Shown: positions 18,007 through 27,258, counted from the first letter of the stretch. The stretch: DNA of 64,000 nt from Ketobacter sp036337295 (GCA_036337295.1 JAYZEN010000001.1:1054001-1118000); one strand, 5' to 3'. Translations and numbers: made by a program. The notes: a model not told the origin generated them from the sequence alone.

Positions 18007-18076
18007 CGCCAGTGCCGACAGAGCTCCTCGGAGAATTCGAGGGCGCCTGTATGAATGCATCAAGCACCCTTTTCGA

Positions 18077-18772
18077 TCAAGCAAGCGTGGAATCCTGGCC
18101 CAGGGACGGACTGGCCTGGGCGCTGTTTTCATCCCGCACCTGATACAACCACTGCAACATCTTCTGCGTCAACTCGTCCAGTACCGCATTCAGATTCAGG
18201 CCGGGCGGCGGCATCAACGCCATCTGCAACAGGGTGGCACCGGTCATGGTGGTGATCAGATAGAGGGATTCCCGCGACAGTTGGATCAGGTATTGCTCCC
18301 GGGTCTTGCTGGCCCCCACCAGCGCCAGCCGGAACAACTCGGTGCGCATGCCCGCCACCGCCGGCACCTGATAGATAAACGGCACCTGGAACAACAGCAC
18401 CTTCAACAGCCGGTGCTCCTCCCGCGAGATGCTGTACAGGCTGTAGATCCAGGTACGCATGGCCGCTTCCAGTTCCAGGGTCTCGGCGTGCTGCAGGGCC
18501 GCCTGCATCTTCGCCAGCATGCTTTCCACCAGCCGGGTGGCCACCGCCGCCACGATGGCCTCCTTGCCGGGAAAGTACTCATACACCGAGCCGATGCTGA
18601 CCCCGGCCCGCTCCGCAATGCCGTTGGTGGTCAAACCGGCGTAGCCATCCTCCTCCAAAACCTGAGCACTTGCTTGGATTATGGCGTGACAGGTGGCCTT
18701 GGCGCGGGCCTGCTTTGGCTCTTTTTTATAATGTAAATCAAGTATTTGCTTCTTGCTCAAGTGTGCTCTCAC
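18077..18772 (-). CDS. TetR-family transcriptional regulator
   Basis: 231 residues. The N-terminal DNA-binding domain shows the TetR pattern (IIQASAQVLEEDGYAGLTTNGIAERAGVSIGSVYEYFPGKEAI, residues about 28-72, with the recognition helix in AGVSIGSVYEYF). The rest is the ligand-binding helical domain. The start is a GTG preceded by a G-rich stretch. It is divergent from the MpaB-type oxygenase gene, and the 67-base gap contains a perfect palindrome that is the likely operator for both genes. The inducer is unknown; a fatty acid, hydrocarbon or similar hydrophobic compound is plausible from the neighbour. Confidence 0.9.
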   Translation of the reverse strand: MRAHLSKKQILDLHYKKEPKQARAKATCHAIIQASAQVLEEDGYAGLTTNGIAERAGVSIGSVYEYFPGKEAIVAAVATRLVESMLAKMQAALQHAETLELEAAMRTWIYSLYSISREEHRLLKVLLFQVPFIYQVPAVAGMRTELFRLALVGASKTREQYLIQLSRESLYLITTMTGATLLQMALMPPPGLNLNAVLDELTQKMLQWLYQVRDENSAQASPSLGQDSTLA

Positions 18773-18810
18773 CCACCCTTCAATATCCGAGTTTTTCTGA
18801 ATATATGCTT

Positions 18811-18830
18811 GGTTTAGGATACCCTAAACC
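18811..18830. promoter_or_regulatory. Palindromic operator between TetR and MpaB-type genes
   Basis: GGTTTAGG and CCTAAACC are perfect 8-bp arms around a 4-base centre. The site lies 39 bases before the TetR start and 10 bases before the oxygenase GTG, where binding would block both genes. Size and symmetry suit a TetR dimer. Confidence 0.7.
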
Positions 18831-18839
18831 GTCATAACA

Positions 18840-19763
18840 GTGAGCAAGATTATGAATTCTGCCGCACGAAAACTGGAAAACGCCCTCGAGACGCCGGAAT
18901 CCGGCAGCAAGAAACAGCCTATTCAGAGCCAGTGGGAAGAGCAAACCGCCGCAGAACTGGACCGCGCCATACCCGGCTGCATTGACAGCATCGGCCTGCT
19001 CAGCGGCCCTGCCAACACTATTATGCAACTGGCTTACCCCGGTGTCGGCCACGGCGTCATGGAAAGCCGGGTGGAATCCGGTTCCATCCTGCTGCACCCG
19101 ATCAAGCGCGCCCGCACCACCCTGAGCTATCTGTCGGTCGCCTTCTACGGCACCACCGAAGAGAAATTGGCCTATCGTCGCGCCATTAACGAAGCCCATG
19201 CCCAGGTGACCTCCACGGAATCCTCCCCCATCAAATACCGGGGACTGGACCCCAACCTGCAATTGTGGGTTGCCGCCTGCCTGTTCTGGGGTCACATCGA
19301 CGTCTATGAAAAACTGCGTGGCCCCATGTCAAAAGCCGACCAGGCCCGCTTCTATGAATTCGCCAAGCCGTTGGGCACCACTCTGCAGGTGCGTCCCGAC
19401 ATGTGGCCGGAAGACATCGATGCCTTCTGGACCTACTGGAACGAAACCCTGGATACCCTGGTGATTCCGGACGACGTTAAAAACTGGCTGATGCAACTGG
19501 TGGATCTGAGCTTCCTGAGCCCCATCACCCATAAAACCCTGGGCGGGTTCGCAAAGCTGATGACCACCGGCTTCCTGCACCCGAAAATCCGGGCGCAAAT
19601 GGGACTGCCCTGGGGTGCCAAAGAACAACGCCGTTTCCAGCGCGCCATCAAGCTCATGGCCACCGTCAACAACGCCATGCCCCGACGCCTGCGTCAGCTG
19701 CCGGGACTGGCCTTGATGTGGGACTTCCGCCGCCGCCTGAACAAAGGCCTGCCCCTGCGCTGA
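18840..19763 (+). CDS. MpaB-type oxygenase (DUF2236)
   Basis: 307 residues matching the oxygenase MpaB/rubber-oxygenase-like DUF2236 family. Typical segments are a start region with PANTIMQLAYPGVGHGVMES, then PIKRARTTLSYLSVAFYGT, then LWVAACLFWGHIDVYEKL. These proteins are alpha-helical haem-type oxygenases; Latex-clearing protein and the mycophenolic-acid MpaB are characterised relatives. There is no signal peptide, and the substrate here is unknown. The start is the GTG at 18840 or the ATG at 18852, which sits closer to a normal initiation context. A TetR regulator and a palindrome lie directly upstream, so induction by a small molecule is expected. Confidence 0.85.
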   Translation: MSKIMNSAARKLENALETPESGSKKQPIQSQWEEQTAAELDRAIPGCIDSIGLLSGPANTIMQLAYPGVGHGVMESRVESGSILLHPIKRARTTLSYLSVAFYGTTEEKLAYRRAINEAHAQVTSTESSPIKYRGLDPNLQLWVAACLFWGHIDVYEKLRGPMSKADQARFYEFAKPLGTTLQVRPDMWPEDIDAFWTYWNETLDTLVIPDDVKNWLMQLVDLSFLSPITHKTLGGFAKLMTTGFLHPKIRAQMGLPWGAKEQRRFQRAIKLMATVNNAMPRRLRQLPGLALMWDFRRRLNKGLPLR

Positions 19764-19827
19764 GCACTGTCCATCACCTGTTGTAATCTGTGACCCAGGG
19801 ACGGGTCCTGCTGAATCCCACCTGAGC

Positions 19828-21279
19828 TCACCAGGGCAGATCAAACGCCCGGGCTTTCGCCACCGCCTCTTCGTAATCCGCCGGCAACAGAAACCCTGCC
19901 GCCCGTGCTGCGTCCGCTGCTGCGATGTATTGCATCACGTAGTCCTGCTGGCTGGGATAGAGCGTCTTTAGTTTCTCCTGCGTAAAGGGCACCGTGTTCC
20001 CCAGAAACGGGCAGGCAAAGGAGTTCACCAGAAAATTGCCGGCGCTGCCCAGCGCACCGTAATTGGCGTAGTTGTGGGTGGCGGTGGGCACCTCCAGCTC
20101 CGGCAGGCGAATACCACCGGTGGCGTTGCCATGATCATCACGCACCACCTGCCAGCGCTGGTATTCGATACGGGGTGACTGCGGTGGTGCCTCCCCGGTC
20201 AACACCCAGCGCCGTAAATGGGAGAGCGCCGCGTTCACCACATAATGCTGGGGCACCTGGTTCAGGTCATTGCGGCAATCCAGGGCAATATTCGACAGGG
20301 CAGGAAAATCCCGCTGGTATTGCGGCAACAAGGTACTGACACCGTATTCATCGTAGTGAGAAGCGCCGGGCAATTCCCAGCTGCGCAAAAAGTCCGTGTC
20401 GTCCTGACGCACCAGGCGGAACAGGAACATAAACACATCCTGCTCCGTTTCAAATTGCAGAATTTTCAGCTGATTGTCGTCACGGATAAACGCCCGCGAC
20501 GGCGCGGCCAGGGTGATACCCGCCTTCAACGGCGCAGCTGAGAAAAAACGGGAATACAGCAACATGGCGTCATACACTTCCACCGCGTCCGCCTGGAACG
20601 CATTCACATAGGTGGTTAAACGAATGGCCGACTGCGACTCCCCGGCGCCGATAACGCCGTTCACCGTCAGGCCGCCCAGCAGCTGCGCCGATTGTTGTTT
20701 TACCGCACGCCCGGCCTGGGAAAAAATATCGTAGGAAAGCCCATCGTTGGGCAGCCGCAATGTGCCATAACGCTCCCGATCCCAGGACTTCAACATGCTG
20801 ACACCGAAAAACTGTGCGCTGACCCCCACCCAGGCATAACCTTCCCGCAACAGCTCATCGTGGGATTGGGCCCAGATCACATCCACATCCATGAAGGCGG
20901 TATTGTTGAACCACTCCACCACCACGATGCCGTTGAACTGTTCTGCCTCCGCCGGGCGTCGCACCAATAAGCGGGTGGCGTAATCCCGCTCGGCTTCGAT
21001 GGCAACATTCCACTGGCCATCCCGCCGCCAACGCCCATCCGCTTCATAGTAGTGCCCGGTACCGGACATGATGAATTCCTCTTCCACGTAACCGTAGGCT
21101 GCCAGATCCAGGGTTGAGGTGATGAAAGGGCGTTGTTTGATTCCGGCGTCGTAAGGTATTGGCGTCAGCACCGCGGCCAGCAGCGGAGCTGGCAACCAGC
21201 ACAGGATAAAGCATGGGACAACGCACAACAGCCGGACAAGCCAGCCGCACAGAGGGGTTAGCGCATTGGGCAATCGCAT
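19828..21279 (-). CDS. Secreted alpha/beta-hydrolase domain protein
   Basis: 483 residues with a signal peptide (hydrophobic LCVVPCFILCWLPAPLLAA, residues about 17-36). The mature part matches the 'alpha/beta hydrolase domain' family of large secreted esterase-like proteins (NGIVVVEWFNNTAFMDVDVIW; nucleophile Ser in GAGESQSA; a C-terminal ATHNYANYGALG block with a likely catalytic His). It is convergent with the MpaB-type gene. The 150 bases before its start, in the direction of its transcription, are AT-rich (runs of A and T at 21291-21340) and probably hold its promoter; AAGGA precedes the ATG. Periplasmic location and esterase activity are inferred from the family. Confidence 0.85.
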   Translation of the reverse strand: MRLPNALTPLCGWLVRLLCVVPCFILCWLPAPLLAAVLTPIPYDAGIKQRPFITSTLDLAAYGYVEEEFIMSGTGHYYEADGRWRRDGQWNVAIEAERDYATRLLVRRPAEAEQFNGIVVVEWFNNTAFMDVDVIWAQSHDELLREGYAWVGVSAQFFGVSMLKSWDRERYGTLRLPNDGLSYDIFSQAGRAVKQQSAQLLGGLTVNGVIGAGESQSAIRLTTYVNAFQADAVEVYDAMLLYSRFFSAAPLKAGITLAAPSRAFIRDDNQLKILQFETEQDVFMFLFRLVRQDDTDFLRSWELPGASHYDEYGVSTLLPQYQRDFPALSNIALDCRNDLNQVPQHYVVNAALSHLRRWVLTGEAPPQSPRIEYQRWQVVRDDHGNATGGIRLPELEVPTATHNYANYGALGSAGNFLVNSFACPFLGNTVPFTQEKLKTLYPSQQDYVMQYIAAADAARAAGFLLPADYEEAVAKARAFDLPW

Positions 21280-21429
21280 AACAGGGTCCTTTTGTTTTTA
21301 TATTTTGCTGTTTTATTTTGTTGTTTTTTATATCGCGCTGAACACAGGCAGCTTCAAAATATTGAACAAACAGAAGGCGATGCCACTAGCCGCATCATTG
21401 TTACTTGAGTGGAAGGCTTTACGCAACCA

Positions 21430-22029
21430 TTAAGCCCGGGAAGGAAAAACCCAGCCGAACCAGGTAGAACCCGATCTCGACGTGGACCCTGTGGCCGGCT
21501 CGGGTTCTGCGGCTGGCGTCGCACCCGCATCGGTGTTTGATGAAACATCCGTCTTCACCGAGACCGGCGGGATCGTTGTACCCGATTGTTTATTTACAAT
21601 CCCGGTGCTCCAGATGTCACGCGATTGGGAGAGCAGTGCTTGAAACTCTTCGAACACTGCATCCACCTCGACTTCAGTGACCGATGACCCGTGCAAGCTG
21701 TACTCCAGTTTTCGTTTCAGATCCAACAGCGATAAATAAACCATTCTTTCATGATGCCAAAGCTCATCTGACTTTCTCAAACCTTCGATTGAAGCCACTA
21801 CACTGGCGCACGCAGACACCACCAGAACCACAATGCTCAGTGTTTGCTCTGGATCCTCGAAGAAAAGATTGCAACCCGACAATATGGTGAGAGCCCCAGT
21901 AAACACGTAGGCACAATACCGGAACCCACGATGCATTCTTTTATGTTTGTTGGACTCCTTTTTGAATTGCCCGATCTTGTCCTCAATTTCCTGCAACAGG
22001 AAACACTGTTTATTGGTAGCTGTGCACAT
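21430..22029 (-). CDS. SLATT/DUF4231-like two-helix membrane protein
   Basis: 199 residues. A charged N-terminus is followed by two membrane helices (YCAYVFTGALTILSGCNLFF and TLSIVVLVVSACASVVASI), then a helix with ELWHHERMVYLSLLDLKRKLE and a low-complexity Pro/Ala/Ser tail. Two helices plus this downstream helix are the layout of SLATT domains, predicted to form pores in bacterial conflict systems. The tail is poor in conserved residues and the gene is less GC-rich than its neighbours. It is the last of three genes after an endolysin and a holin, 49 bases behind the holin stop with its own strong AGGAGG site. A role in membrane permeabilisation is inferred from fold and context. Confidence 0.7.
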   Translation of the reverse strand: MCTATNKQCFLLQEIEDKIGQFKKESNKHKRMHRGFRYCAYVFTGALTILSGCNLFFEDPEQTLSIVVLVVSACASVVASIEGLRKSDELWHHERMVYLSLLDLKRKLEYSLHGSSVTEVEVDAVFEEFQALLSQSRDIWSTGIVNKQSGTTIPPVSVKTDVSSNTDAGATPAAEPEPATGSTSRSGSTWFGWVFPSRA

Positions 22030-22078
22030 CCCCGCTCCCTCCTATCGCCCACATCCACGGGCAAAATCTGCCCCGAAG

Positions 22079-22699
22079 TTATCCCCCAACCAACTCGCCG
22101 CTACGATCAGACGCCGTGCTTTTGCGCCCTTTCAACCACTGCTCCACCACTTTGTTCTTCGGTGTTTTCTTACCTTCCATCACAGCGATATCGTAGATTT
22201 TGGATTCCATGGGTTCCAGCTCATCTTCAATCTGGCGAAATTCCTTTTTGATCGCCACCAGTTCCTTGGCAGCGGTCACCACGGCGGATTTTTTGATGGT
22301 GAAATCCTGCGACTTGAGCTGCATGCGACCGCCAAAATAGAAACCGATGATCACGCTGAGCAACGCCCAATACCCTGGCGGCATCACCTCATAGGCTTTG
22401 GCAATCTGAAAAAAGCGCTCGGGGAAGAGCGGCGCCAGCACAAAGAAGCTGATGATGGCAAACGTCAGCAACGGTCGGGGCAGCCGGTTCAGTCCATCCA
22501 CAAAGGAATCCCAGCCATTACCTTTTTGCCGCCCCTGGAATTCTGCGGCAAACTGATTAAGGGACGCCATGTCCCGACCAACGTCGGCAATTTTTTCGTC
22601 GTGCTGTCGCTGCCCCTTGGCTTCCTTGTTTTCCACAAAGACTTCCGCCACCTGCTTGCCGCCGGTAAATATATCGCCTATCACGTTCCACCATGCCAT
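22079..22699 (-). CDS. GTA-type 3-TM holin-like protein
   Basis: 206 residues. The N-terminal amphipathic region (MAWWNVIGDIFTGG) and a charged stretch precede two or three membrane helices (RPLLTFAIISFFVLAPLF and PPGYWALLSVIIGFYFGGRM). This is the pattern of the GTA_holin_3TM family of gene-transfer-agent and phage holins. A long charged cytoplasmic tail follows (helical, with VTAAKELVAIKKEFRQIEDEL), which is unusual for a minimal holin. Its start overlaps the endolysin stop by one base (TGATG), so the two are coupled. A holin would allow the endolysin to cross the inner membrane. The alternative is a regulated membrane scaffold. Confidence 0.78.
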   Translation of the reverse strand: MAWWNVIGDIFTGGKQVAEVFVENKEAKGQRQHDEKIADVGRDMASLNQFAAEFQGRQKGNGWDSFVDGLNRLPRPLLTFAIISFFVLAPLFPERFFQIAKAYEVMPPGYWALLSVIIGFYFGGRMQLKSQDFTIKKSAVVTAAKELVAIKKEFRQIEDELEPMESKIYDIAVMEGKKTPKNKVVEQWLKGRKSTASDRSGELVGG

Positions 22700-23241
22700 C
22701 ACACTATCTCCTGATCACTGAATTCGTTCACCCGATTCATCCAACCTTTGAGAAATACCCGTTGTGAAGGATTGGCCTCCACAATCAGCAGGTAAAAATT
22801 GCGTCGCTCCTCAATCAGGGCGTCCAACAACAGGGTGCCCATTTCCCGTAACGCCCACTCCGCACCGCGGCGGGTATTGGGGCCCACCGCACCGTCCACC
22901 GACAGCAGGGGGCGATAGCCAGCCTCGTTACACACCTGCTGCAAAAACTTGATGGCACGCCGCGGACCATGATTGACGGCAGAGTCGAAAATAAATGGCT
23001 GGATCAGGTCCGGCAGCGTATCAATGCCGGGACCTTTGAAGTAATTGCGCCGATAGATTTCCTCAGCCACTTCCCGGGACAGGTTTTTAACTTCATCGAC
23101 GGTGGCGGCGCGGCCATAATAACGGGAGAGGGTTTTCTGGGTGATACCAAAGTTGGTGGGACCGCCGCGGTCTGCGGGGTGATCGACGTAGCCGCCTTCG
23201 CGTACCAGGACATCATCGATCATGTCTTCAATCATGTTCAT
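22699..23241 (-). CDS. GH108-family endolysin (N-acetylmuramidase)
   Basis: 180 residues. The glycosyl-hydrolase-108 motif is at the start: VLVREGGYVDHPADRGGPTN, with the catalytic Glu15 in EGGY and the following GPTNFGIT that typifies zliS/phage endolysins. Residues about 100-170 carry the peptidoglycan-binding domain of that family (VDGAVGPNTRRG). It should cleave glycan strands of peptidoglycan. There is no signal peptide, so export depends on a holin, encoded directly downstream. I chose the ATG at 23241, which has AGGGAT upstream, over a GTG at 23271. Confidence 0.9.
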   Translation of the reverse strand: MNMIEDMIDDVLVREGGYVDHPADRGGPTNFGITQKTLSRYYGRAATVDEVKNLSREVAEEIYRRNYFKGPGIDTLPDLIQPFIFDSAVNHGPRRAIKFLQQVCNEAGYRPLLSVDGAVGPNTRRGAEWALREMGTLLLDALIEERRNFYLLIVEANPSQRVFLKGWMNRVNEFSDQEIV

Positions 23242-23467
23242 CTGGCTATCCCTATAAAGAACATTTTCCACGGATGGATGATGGCTTTACTGGCAGGGAT
23301 TCTGCGCAATCCCTGTGCAGACAACAAAGAACCTTATTGCGGGCAGATCACGGCATCAAGCTCTGACACTTTCATCAGCATAGAGGAGCCATTGCGATGC
23401 GCCAAGTCGGCGACATCACAACCGGAATGTGATTTTTTACCCGCTCTGGCAAACGTTCGGTGGAATT

Positions 23468-24244
23468 TCAGACAGTGGGGGCCTGCCATTGCTGGATCTG
23501 CTGCAGAATCCAGGGGCCGTCGTCCAGCGGCAGATCGTGGCCAGCGTGAGAGTGGGTTCGCAGGGGCCAATCCCAGCGCCGGGCCATGCGCTCAGAGCAC
23601 ACCGGATTCACCAGGCGATCCCGGGCACTGTTCAGCACCAACACCCGATCGTGGGGGCGCCGCCTGGGGGCCGCATAACGCGCCGCCGCCAGCAACTGGC
23701 GCAGGGCATTGCGGCGACTGGTGGGGTGGGTGGTGGCGTATTCTGTCCACTTGCGCGCCAACGCGGCTTTGTGGGGATAGAGGTTACTGGAGATGTCCAG
23801 GGTCAGCTTTTCCCGGGAATACGGGTCCCGCTGCAGCAGCAGGTTTTTCAGAATGGCCGGGTAGTTGGCTGGCTGCAGGCGATCAAACAGGGTGCCGGCG
23901 TCGCGCAGGGAGGAATTGATGATGACGGCGCTGGCCACCTGCTGGCGGTGACGGTGCATCCATTCGATGGCCACCATGCCCCCCAGTGAAATGGCCAGCA
24001 GGTTCACCGGCCCCATCATTCCCCGTACCTGCAGTTGCTGCCGGGCCGACTCCATCATCTCCCGCACGGTCAGCGGACTGGGGCGATCACAAAGGACACC
24101 GTTGCCCGGCAGATCCAGGGTATGAACCCGGGCCTCTGGAAAGGCTTCAGCAAAGCGAGCCGGAAACTGCTCCCAGTGTTTCTGCTGGCGCACCAGCCCC
24201 CGCAGCAACACCCAATCCCCGCTCACATTGAGGCTTCCGCTCAT
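23468..24244 (-). CDS. Alpha/beta-fold hydrolase
   Basis: 258 residues of an alpha/beta hydrolase. Nucleophile Ser86 sits in LLAISLGG (the AxSxG form), the acid is probably Asp in NSARDRLV, and His is in HAGHDLP. The opening WVLLRGLVRQQKHWEQF supplies the oxyanion strand. It has no signal peptide, so it acts in the cytoplasm. It overlaps the end of the upstream DUF748 gene by four bases (start 24244, previous stop 24241), so it is translated from the same transcript. The substrate is unknown; an esterase or thioesterase role is plausible. After its stop, 23272-23467 contains no gene that I can support. Confidence 0.85.
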   Translation of the reverse strand: MSGSLNVSGDWVLLRGLVRQQKHWEQFPARFAEAFPEARVHTLDLPGNGVLCDRPSPLTVREMMESARQQLQVRGMMGPVNLLAISLGGMVAIEWMHRHRQQVASAVIINSSLRDAGTLFDRLQPANYPAILKNLLLQRDPYSREKLTLDISSNLYPHKAALARKWTEYATTHPTSRRNALRQLLAAARYAAPRRRPHDRVLVLNSARDRLVNPVCSERMARRWDWPLRTHSHAGHDLPLDDGPWILQQIQQWQAPTV

Positions 24245-27200
24245 CGTGCATCCAGCCCCAGATTCACGATCCGCCCCTGCAGATCCCCGCTGCGGCTTTT
24301 GCTCACGGTCACCCGCGCATGATCCAGTTGCAACACATCCACCAGATGCTGCTTGATGGCCAGGGCCCGGCGATCCGCCAGCGCCAGCAAGTCGGTATTG
24401 GTGATGTTCTGCTGTGCCGCCACGTCCTCGTACATCCCCTGATACACAGCAGCCTCCAGCGCATCCCCTTTCAGGTCCGGTTGCGCGGCCTGCAACCCAT
24501 CCTCCCGCGCGGACTCATCCGCCAGCTTCAGTTCGTCATTGATGTTTTCGATGGCCCGGCGGTTGGCCCGTACAGTCCACCAGTCCTGATCACCGGCTTC
24601 TTCCCGCAACTCCTCCAAGGACATTTTACGGGCTTCGGCCACCCGCTCCTGGATGCGCAGTTTCTTCAGCATGGGCGTATCCTCCTGTGGGGAGGCAGCC
24701 CCACTGAACGTCACCACCAACTGCGGGCGCTGAGCCAAGGCTTCCACCAACTGCTGCAGGCGGGTTTGGTTTTCTGCCGTGAGCGTGGCAAAGCCGGCAT
24801 CAAAATCAATGGCCCCCATGTCCTCACCGCTGCCCACCAGGGACCCCAGCAACTGGAACGGCGAGGTGGCGGCTTTCACCAGCACATTGACGAAGGCTTT
24901 CAGGATAATACCGGACACATTGAAACCGGGATCGTCCAGATCCCCGGCCACCCCCACATCCAGATCAATCACACCGTTCACATCGCGCAACAATGCCAGA
25001 CCCAGTGCCACCGGCGCATCGATGGCCTCATCATTGGGCACTTCCTCCCCCAGGTAAAGCTGATCCGCCACCAGCTTGTTACCCCCTTTGAGTTTGCTGT
25101 TGTGCAGCGAGTAATCCAGATCCAGGCTCAGTTTTCCGCTCTGCAGGTTGTAGGCAATGAACTGGGCGGAGTACGGTGACAGCGCCGGCATTTCCAAACC
25201 CTGCAGAGTACTTTTGAATTCAAACCCCGGCTGTTGGGCAATGGGGTCCAGGGTGCCTTTCACACTGAACGGCGCATAACGATCAATTTTACTGGTGAGG
25301 GAAAACGGCACCGGCTGTGTACCGTCGCTGGCCACGGTGTCCAGTTTGAAATCCAGATTGTGCAGGCCGGTTTTGAATACCGGTGACAGGCTGCGGTCTT
25401 CAAACCGGGTCAGCCCGTTGAGGATTTCCACCTTGGTAATGCGGTACTGCCAGTCCGGGGTGGATTCAGTGGTGTCCGGCGCGGTTTCTCCGGCGGGAGT
25501 CTCCTCACTCCCCGAGGCTGCAGGCTTGGTAATGGTGGCCCAGTTCATTTGCTTTTCCGCATCGACGGCCAGCAGCAGGTTAGGCTCCGTCAGCACCAGC
25601 CCGCCCACCTGCACATTGCGGGCCTGGGTATCCAGATTCATGTCCTGCAATTGCAGTTGTTTGAACTGCACCACCGGTTTGCCGGTGCGGGTATCCTCCG
25701 CCTGAAAGCCGTCCACCGTCAGTGCCAGTTGCGACTGGATGGGCATATCACCCTCGGTATCCAGGGCAATATTGCCCTCCAGCTGTAACGCACCTTTCTC
25801 GATGCGCAAATAGGTTCCCAACTCCACGTATTCGGAGAACGCTGGCAACGGCAGGTTCGCCAGCCCGTAGTTCAACTGCATTTTGAACGGCACCAGGGTC
25901 ATGCTGCCATCCACCTTTAGTTCGCCCTGCTGGTCCAGACGCGCACTCACGGCTACCGGTACGGTTTCCCCTTCGGTGAGGGTCAGGTTCTGCAGATCCA
26001 CAGTCAGGGCGGTAACACTGTGACTCTGGGTGATGCCCGGATTCTTGTCGGAAAAATAAAATTCGCCCCCGGCCAACGCCAGGCTGTTCACCACCACGTT
26101 CCAGGGCGCGCTTTCCTCCTCCGGCTTCGCGGGCGCCTGCTGCTCGATGTTTTCCTCCACCACTTCCTGCACCAGCAGGTGTTCAAAGCGGGGCTTGCCG
26201 TTTTCATCCAGCCACTGGTGCAACACCGGACCGTCCACCCGCACACTGGTGATCGTCAGGCTTTGTTGCAGCAAATCAAATTCCACCCCGCCAAGGGTAA
26301 TGGCGGACACCCGGGCCATAGGCGGGTCCAGGGTGCGATCATCCAGTGCCAGACCGGTCACGGCCAGTTGCTCAAGCCTGGCAGTCACCGCCACCTCATC
26401 GCCTTGCTGTTGCACCGCCAGCGCACCGTTCAGCGCCAACTGGCCATCCGCCACTTTGATGGGAATCACGTTGGTGACAAAGTCACTGAACTCCTTCAGC
26501 TCCACACCACTGGCATCCAGTTCGGTTTCCACCAACAAGGGATCCACCCGATACTGGCCCGCCATTTTCAGGGCTCCACCACCGGGAATGGCGGCGGTGA
26601 TATTGAACGGGTTCAGGTGTTCATCACCGGTAGCCAGGTAGAGGTCAGACAGTTCAATGGTGACGTTATCCATTTCGCTGCGGGCGGGCTGCGCGCCACT
26701 GAAGTCCGTGAAACGAAAGAACCCGTCATTGATGGCGGTGCGGGAAATTTCCAGGGCAATACCGGTGCTGTCCGCGGACGCCGCTTCCGCTTCCTCCGCC
26801 GTCTGCTCCTCGCTGTCTTCAGCCGTTGCAAACCGCTCCAGAATGTCACTGAAATTGAACTGATGACCGTCGGTGTCCAGGTTCACCACCGGCTTGTCCA
26901 ACTGCACCGCTTCCAATTTGATTACCCAGCCAAACAGGGAGCCCCAGGGGGTGAAGTTTACATAGAACTGGTCCCAGGCCAGCAAAGGCGCATCCGGTTT
27001 GTCCGGTACGTAGAGGCCGAACACCCGCAGCGACAAATCGAAGGGGTTGTACTCAAAGCGCTCCACCGTGATATCGCGTCCCACCTGTTGCGCCACGTCG
27101 GTTTCCACCACCTGCTTGAGCTTGCCCGGCAGGTACAGGTAGGACAGCGCGATGTAGAGCAGGTAGAACAGAACCAGGGCGACGAGCGTCCACTGTTTCC

Positions 27201-27258
27201 AGCTGAGGTGTTTCCAGCTGAGGTGCTTGAGACGGGCGGTCAGGGTGGTCACGGGCAC
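24241..27258 (-). CDS. DUF748 (AsmA-like) protein
   Basis: 1005 residues. One N-terminal membrane helix (TLVALVLFYLLYIALSYLYL) is followed by a long beta-rich periplasmic domain of the AsmA/DUF748 type (opening KQVVETDVAQQVGRDITVERFEYNPFDLSLRVFGLYVPD), a layout shared with TamB/YhdP-like proteins that bridge the envelope and move phospholipids. The last 180 residues include an OmpA-like stretch (IDFDAGFATLTAENQTRLQQLVEALAQRPQLVV) that may bind peptidoglycan. The GTG start has AAGGAAG upstream. The alpha/beta hydrolase gene overlaps its end by four bases. A role in outer-membrane lipid homeostasis is inferred from the family. Confidence 0.88.
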   Translation of the reverse strand: MPVTTLTARLKHLSWKHLSWKQWTLVALVLFYLLYIALSYLYLPGKLKQVVETDVAQQVGRDITVERFEYNPFDLSLRVFGLYVPDKPDAPLLAWDQFYVNFTPWGSLFGWVIKLEAVQLDKPVVNLDTDGHQFNFSDILERFATAEDSEEQTAEEAEAASADSTGIALEISRTAINDGFFRFTDFSGAQPARSEMDNVTIELSDLYLATGDEHLNPFNITAAIPGGGALKMAGQYRVDPLLVETELDASGVELKEFSDFVTNVIPIKVADGQLALNGALAVQQQGDEVAVTARLEQLAVTGLALDDRTLDPPMARVSAITLGGVEFDLLQQSLTITSVRVDGPVLHQWLDENGKPRFEHLLVQEVVEENIEQQAPAKPEEESAPWNVVVNSLALAGGEFYFSDKNPGITQSHSVTALTVDLQNLTLTEGETVPVAVSARLDQQGELKVDGSMTLVPFKMQLNYGLANLPLPAFSEYVELGTYLRIEKGALQLEGNIALDTEGDMPIQSQLALTVDGFQAEDTRTGKPVVQFKQLQLQDMNLDTQARNVQVGGLVLTEPNLLLAVDAEKQMNWATITKPAASGSEETPAGETAPDTTESTPDWQYRITKVEILNGLTRFEDRSLSPVFKTGLHNLDFKLDTVASDGTQPVPFSLTSKIDRYAPFSVKGTLDPIAQQPGFEFKSTLQGLEMPALSPYSAQFIAYNLQSGKLSLDLDYSLHNSKLKGGNKLVADQLYLGEEVPNDEAIDAPVALGLALLRDVNGVIDLDVGVAGDLDDPGFNVSGIILKAFVNVLVKAATSPFQLLGSLVGSGEDMGAIDFDAGFATLTAENQTRLQQLVEALAQRPQLVVTFSGAASPQEDTPMLKKLRIQERVAEARKMSLEELREEAGDQDWWTVRANRRAIENINDELKLADESAREDGLQAAQPDLKGDALEAAVYQGMYEDVAAQQNITNTDLLALADRRALAIKQHLVDVLQLDHARVTVSKSRSGDLQGRIVNLGLDAR
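27196..27225. repeat. Perfect 15-bp tandem duplication inside the DUF748 gene
   Basis: TTTCCAGCTGAGGTG occurs twice without a gap (27196-27210 and 27211-27225). On the coding strand it adds five residues (HLSWK HLSWK) just before the membrane helix and keeps the frame. Confidence 0.85.

Noticed and set aside
21430..23241. Prophage remnant
   Set aside because: Only lysis-type genes are present, with no integrase, capsid, tail or attachment-site duplication in the window.
23334..23381. Short minus-strand frame opening MLMKVSEL, like a CBS-domain protein
   Set aside because: Only 15 residues before a stop, no following CBS sequence and no good ribosome binding site.
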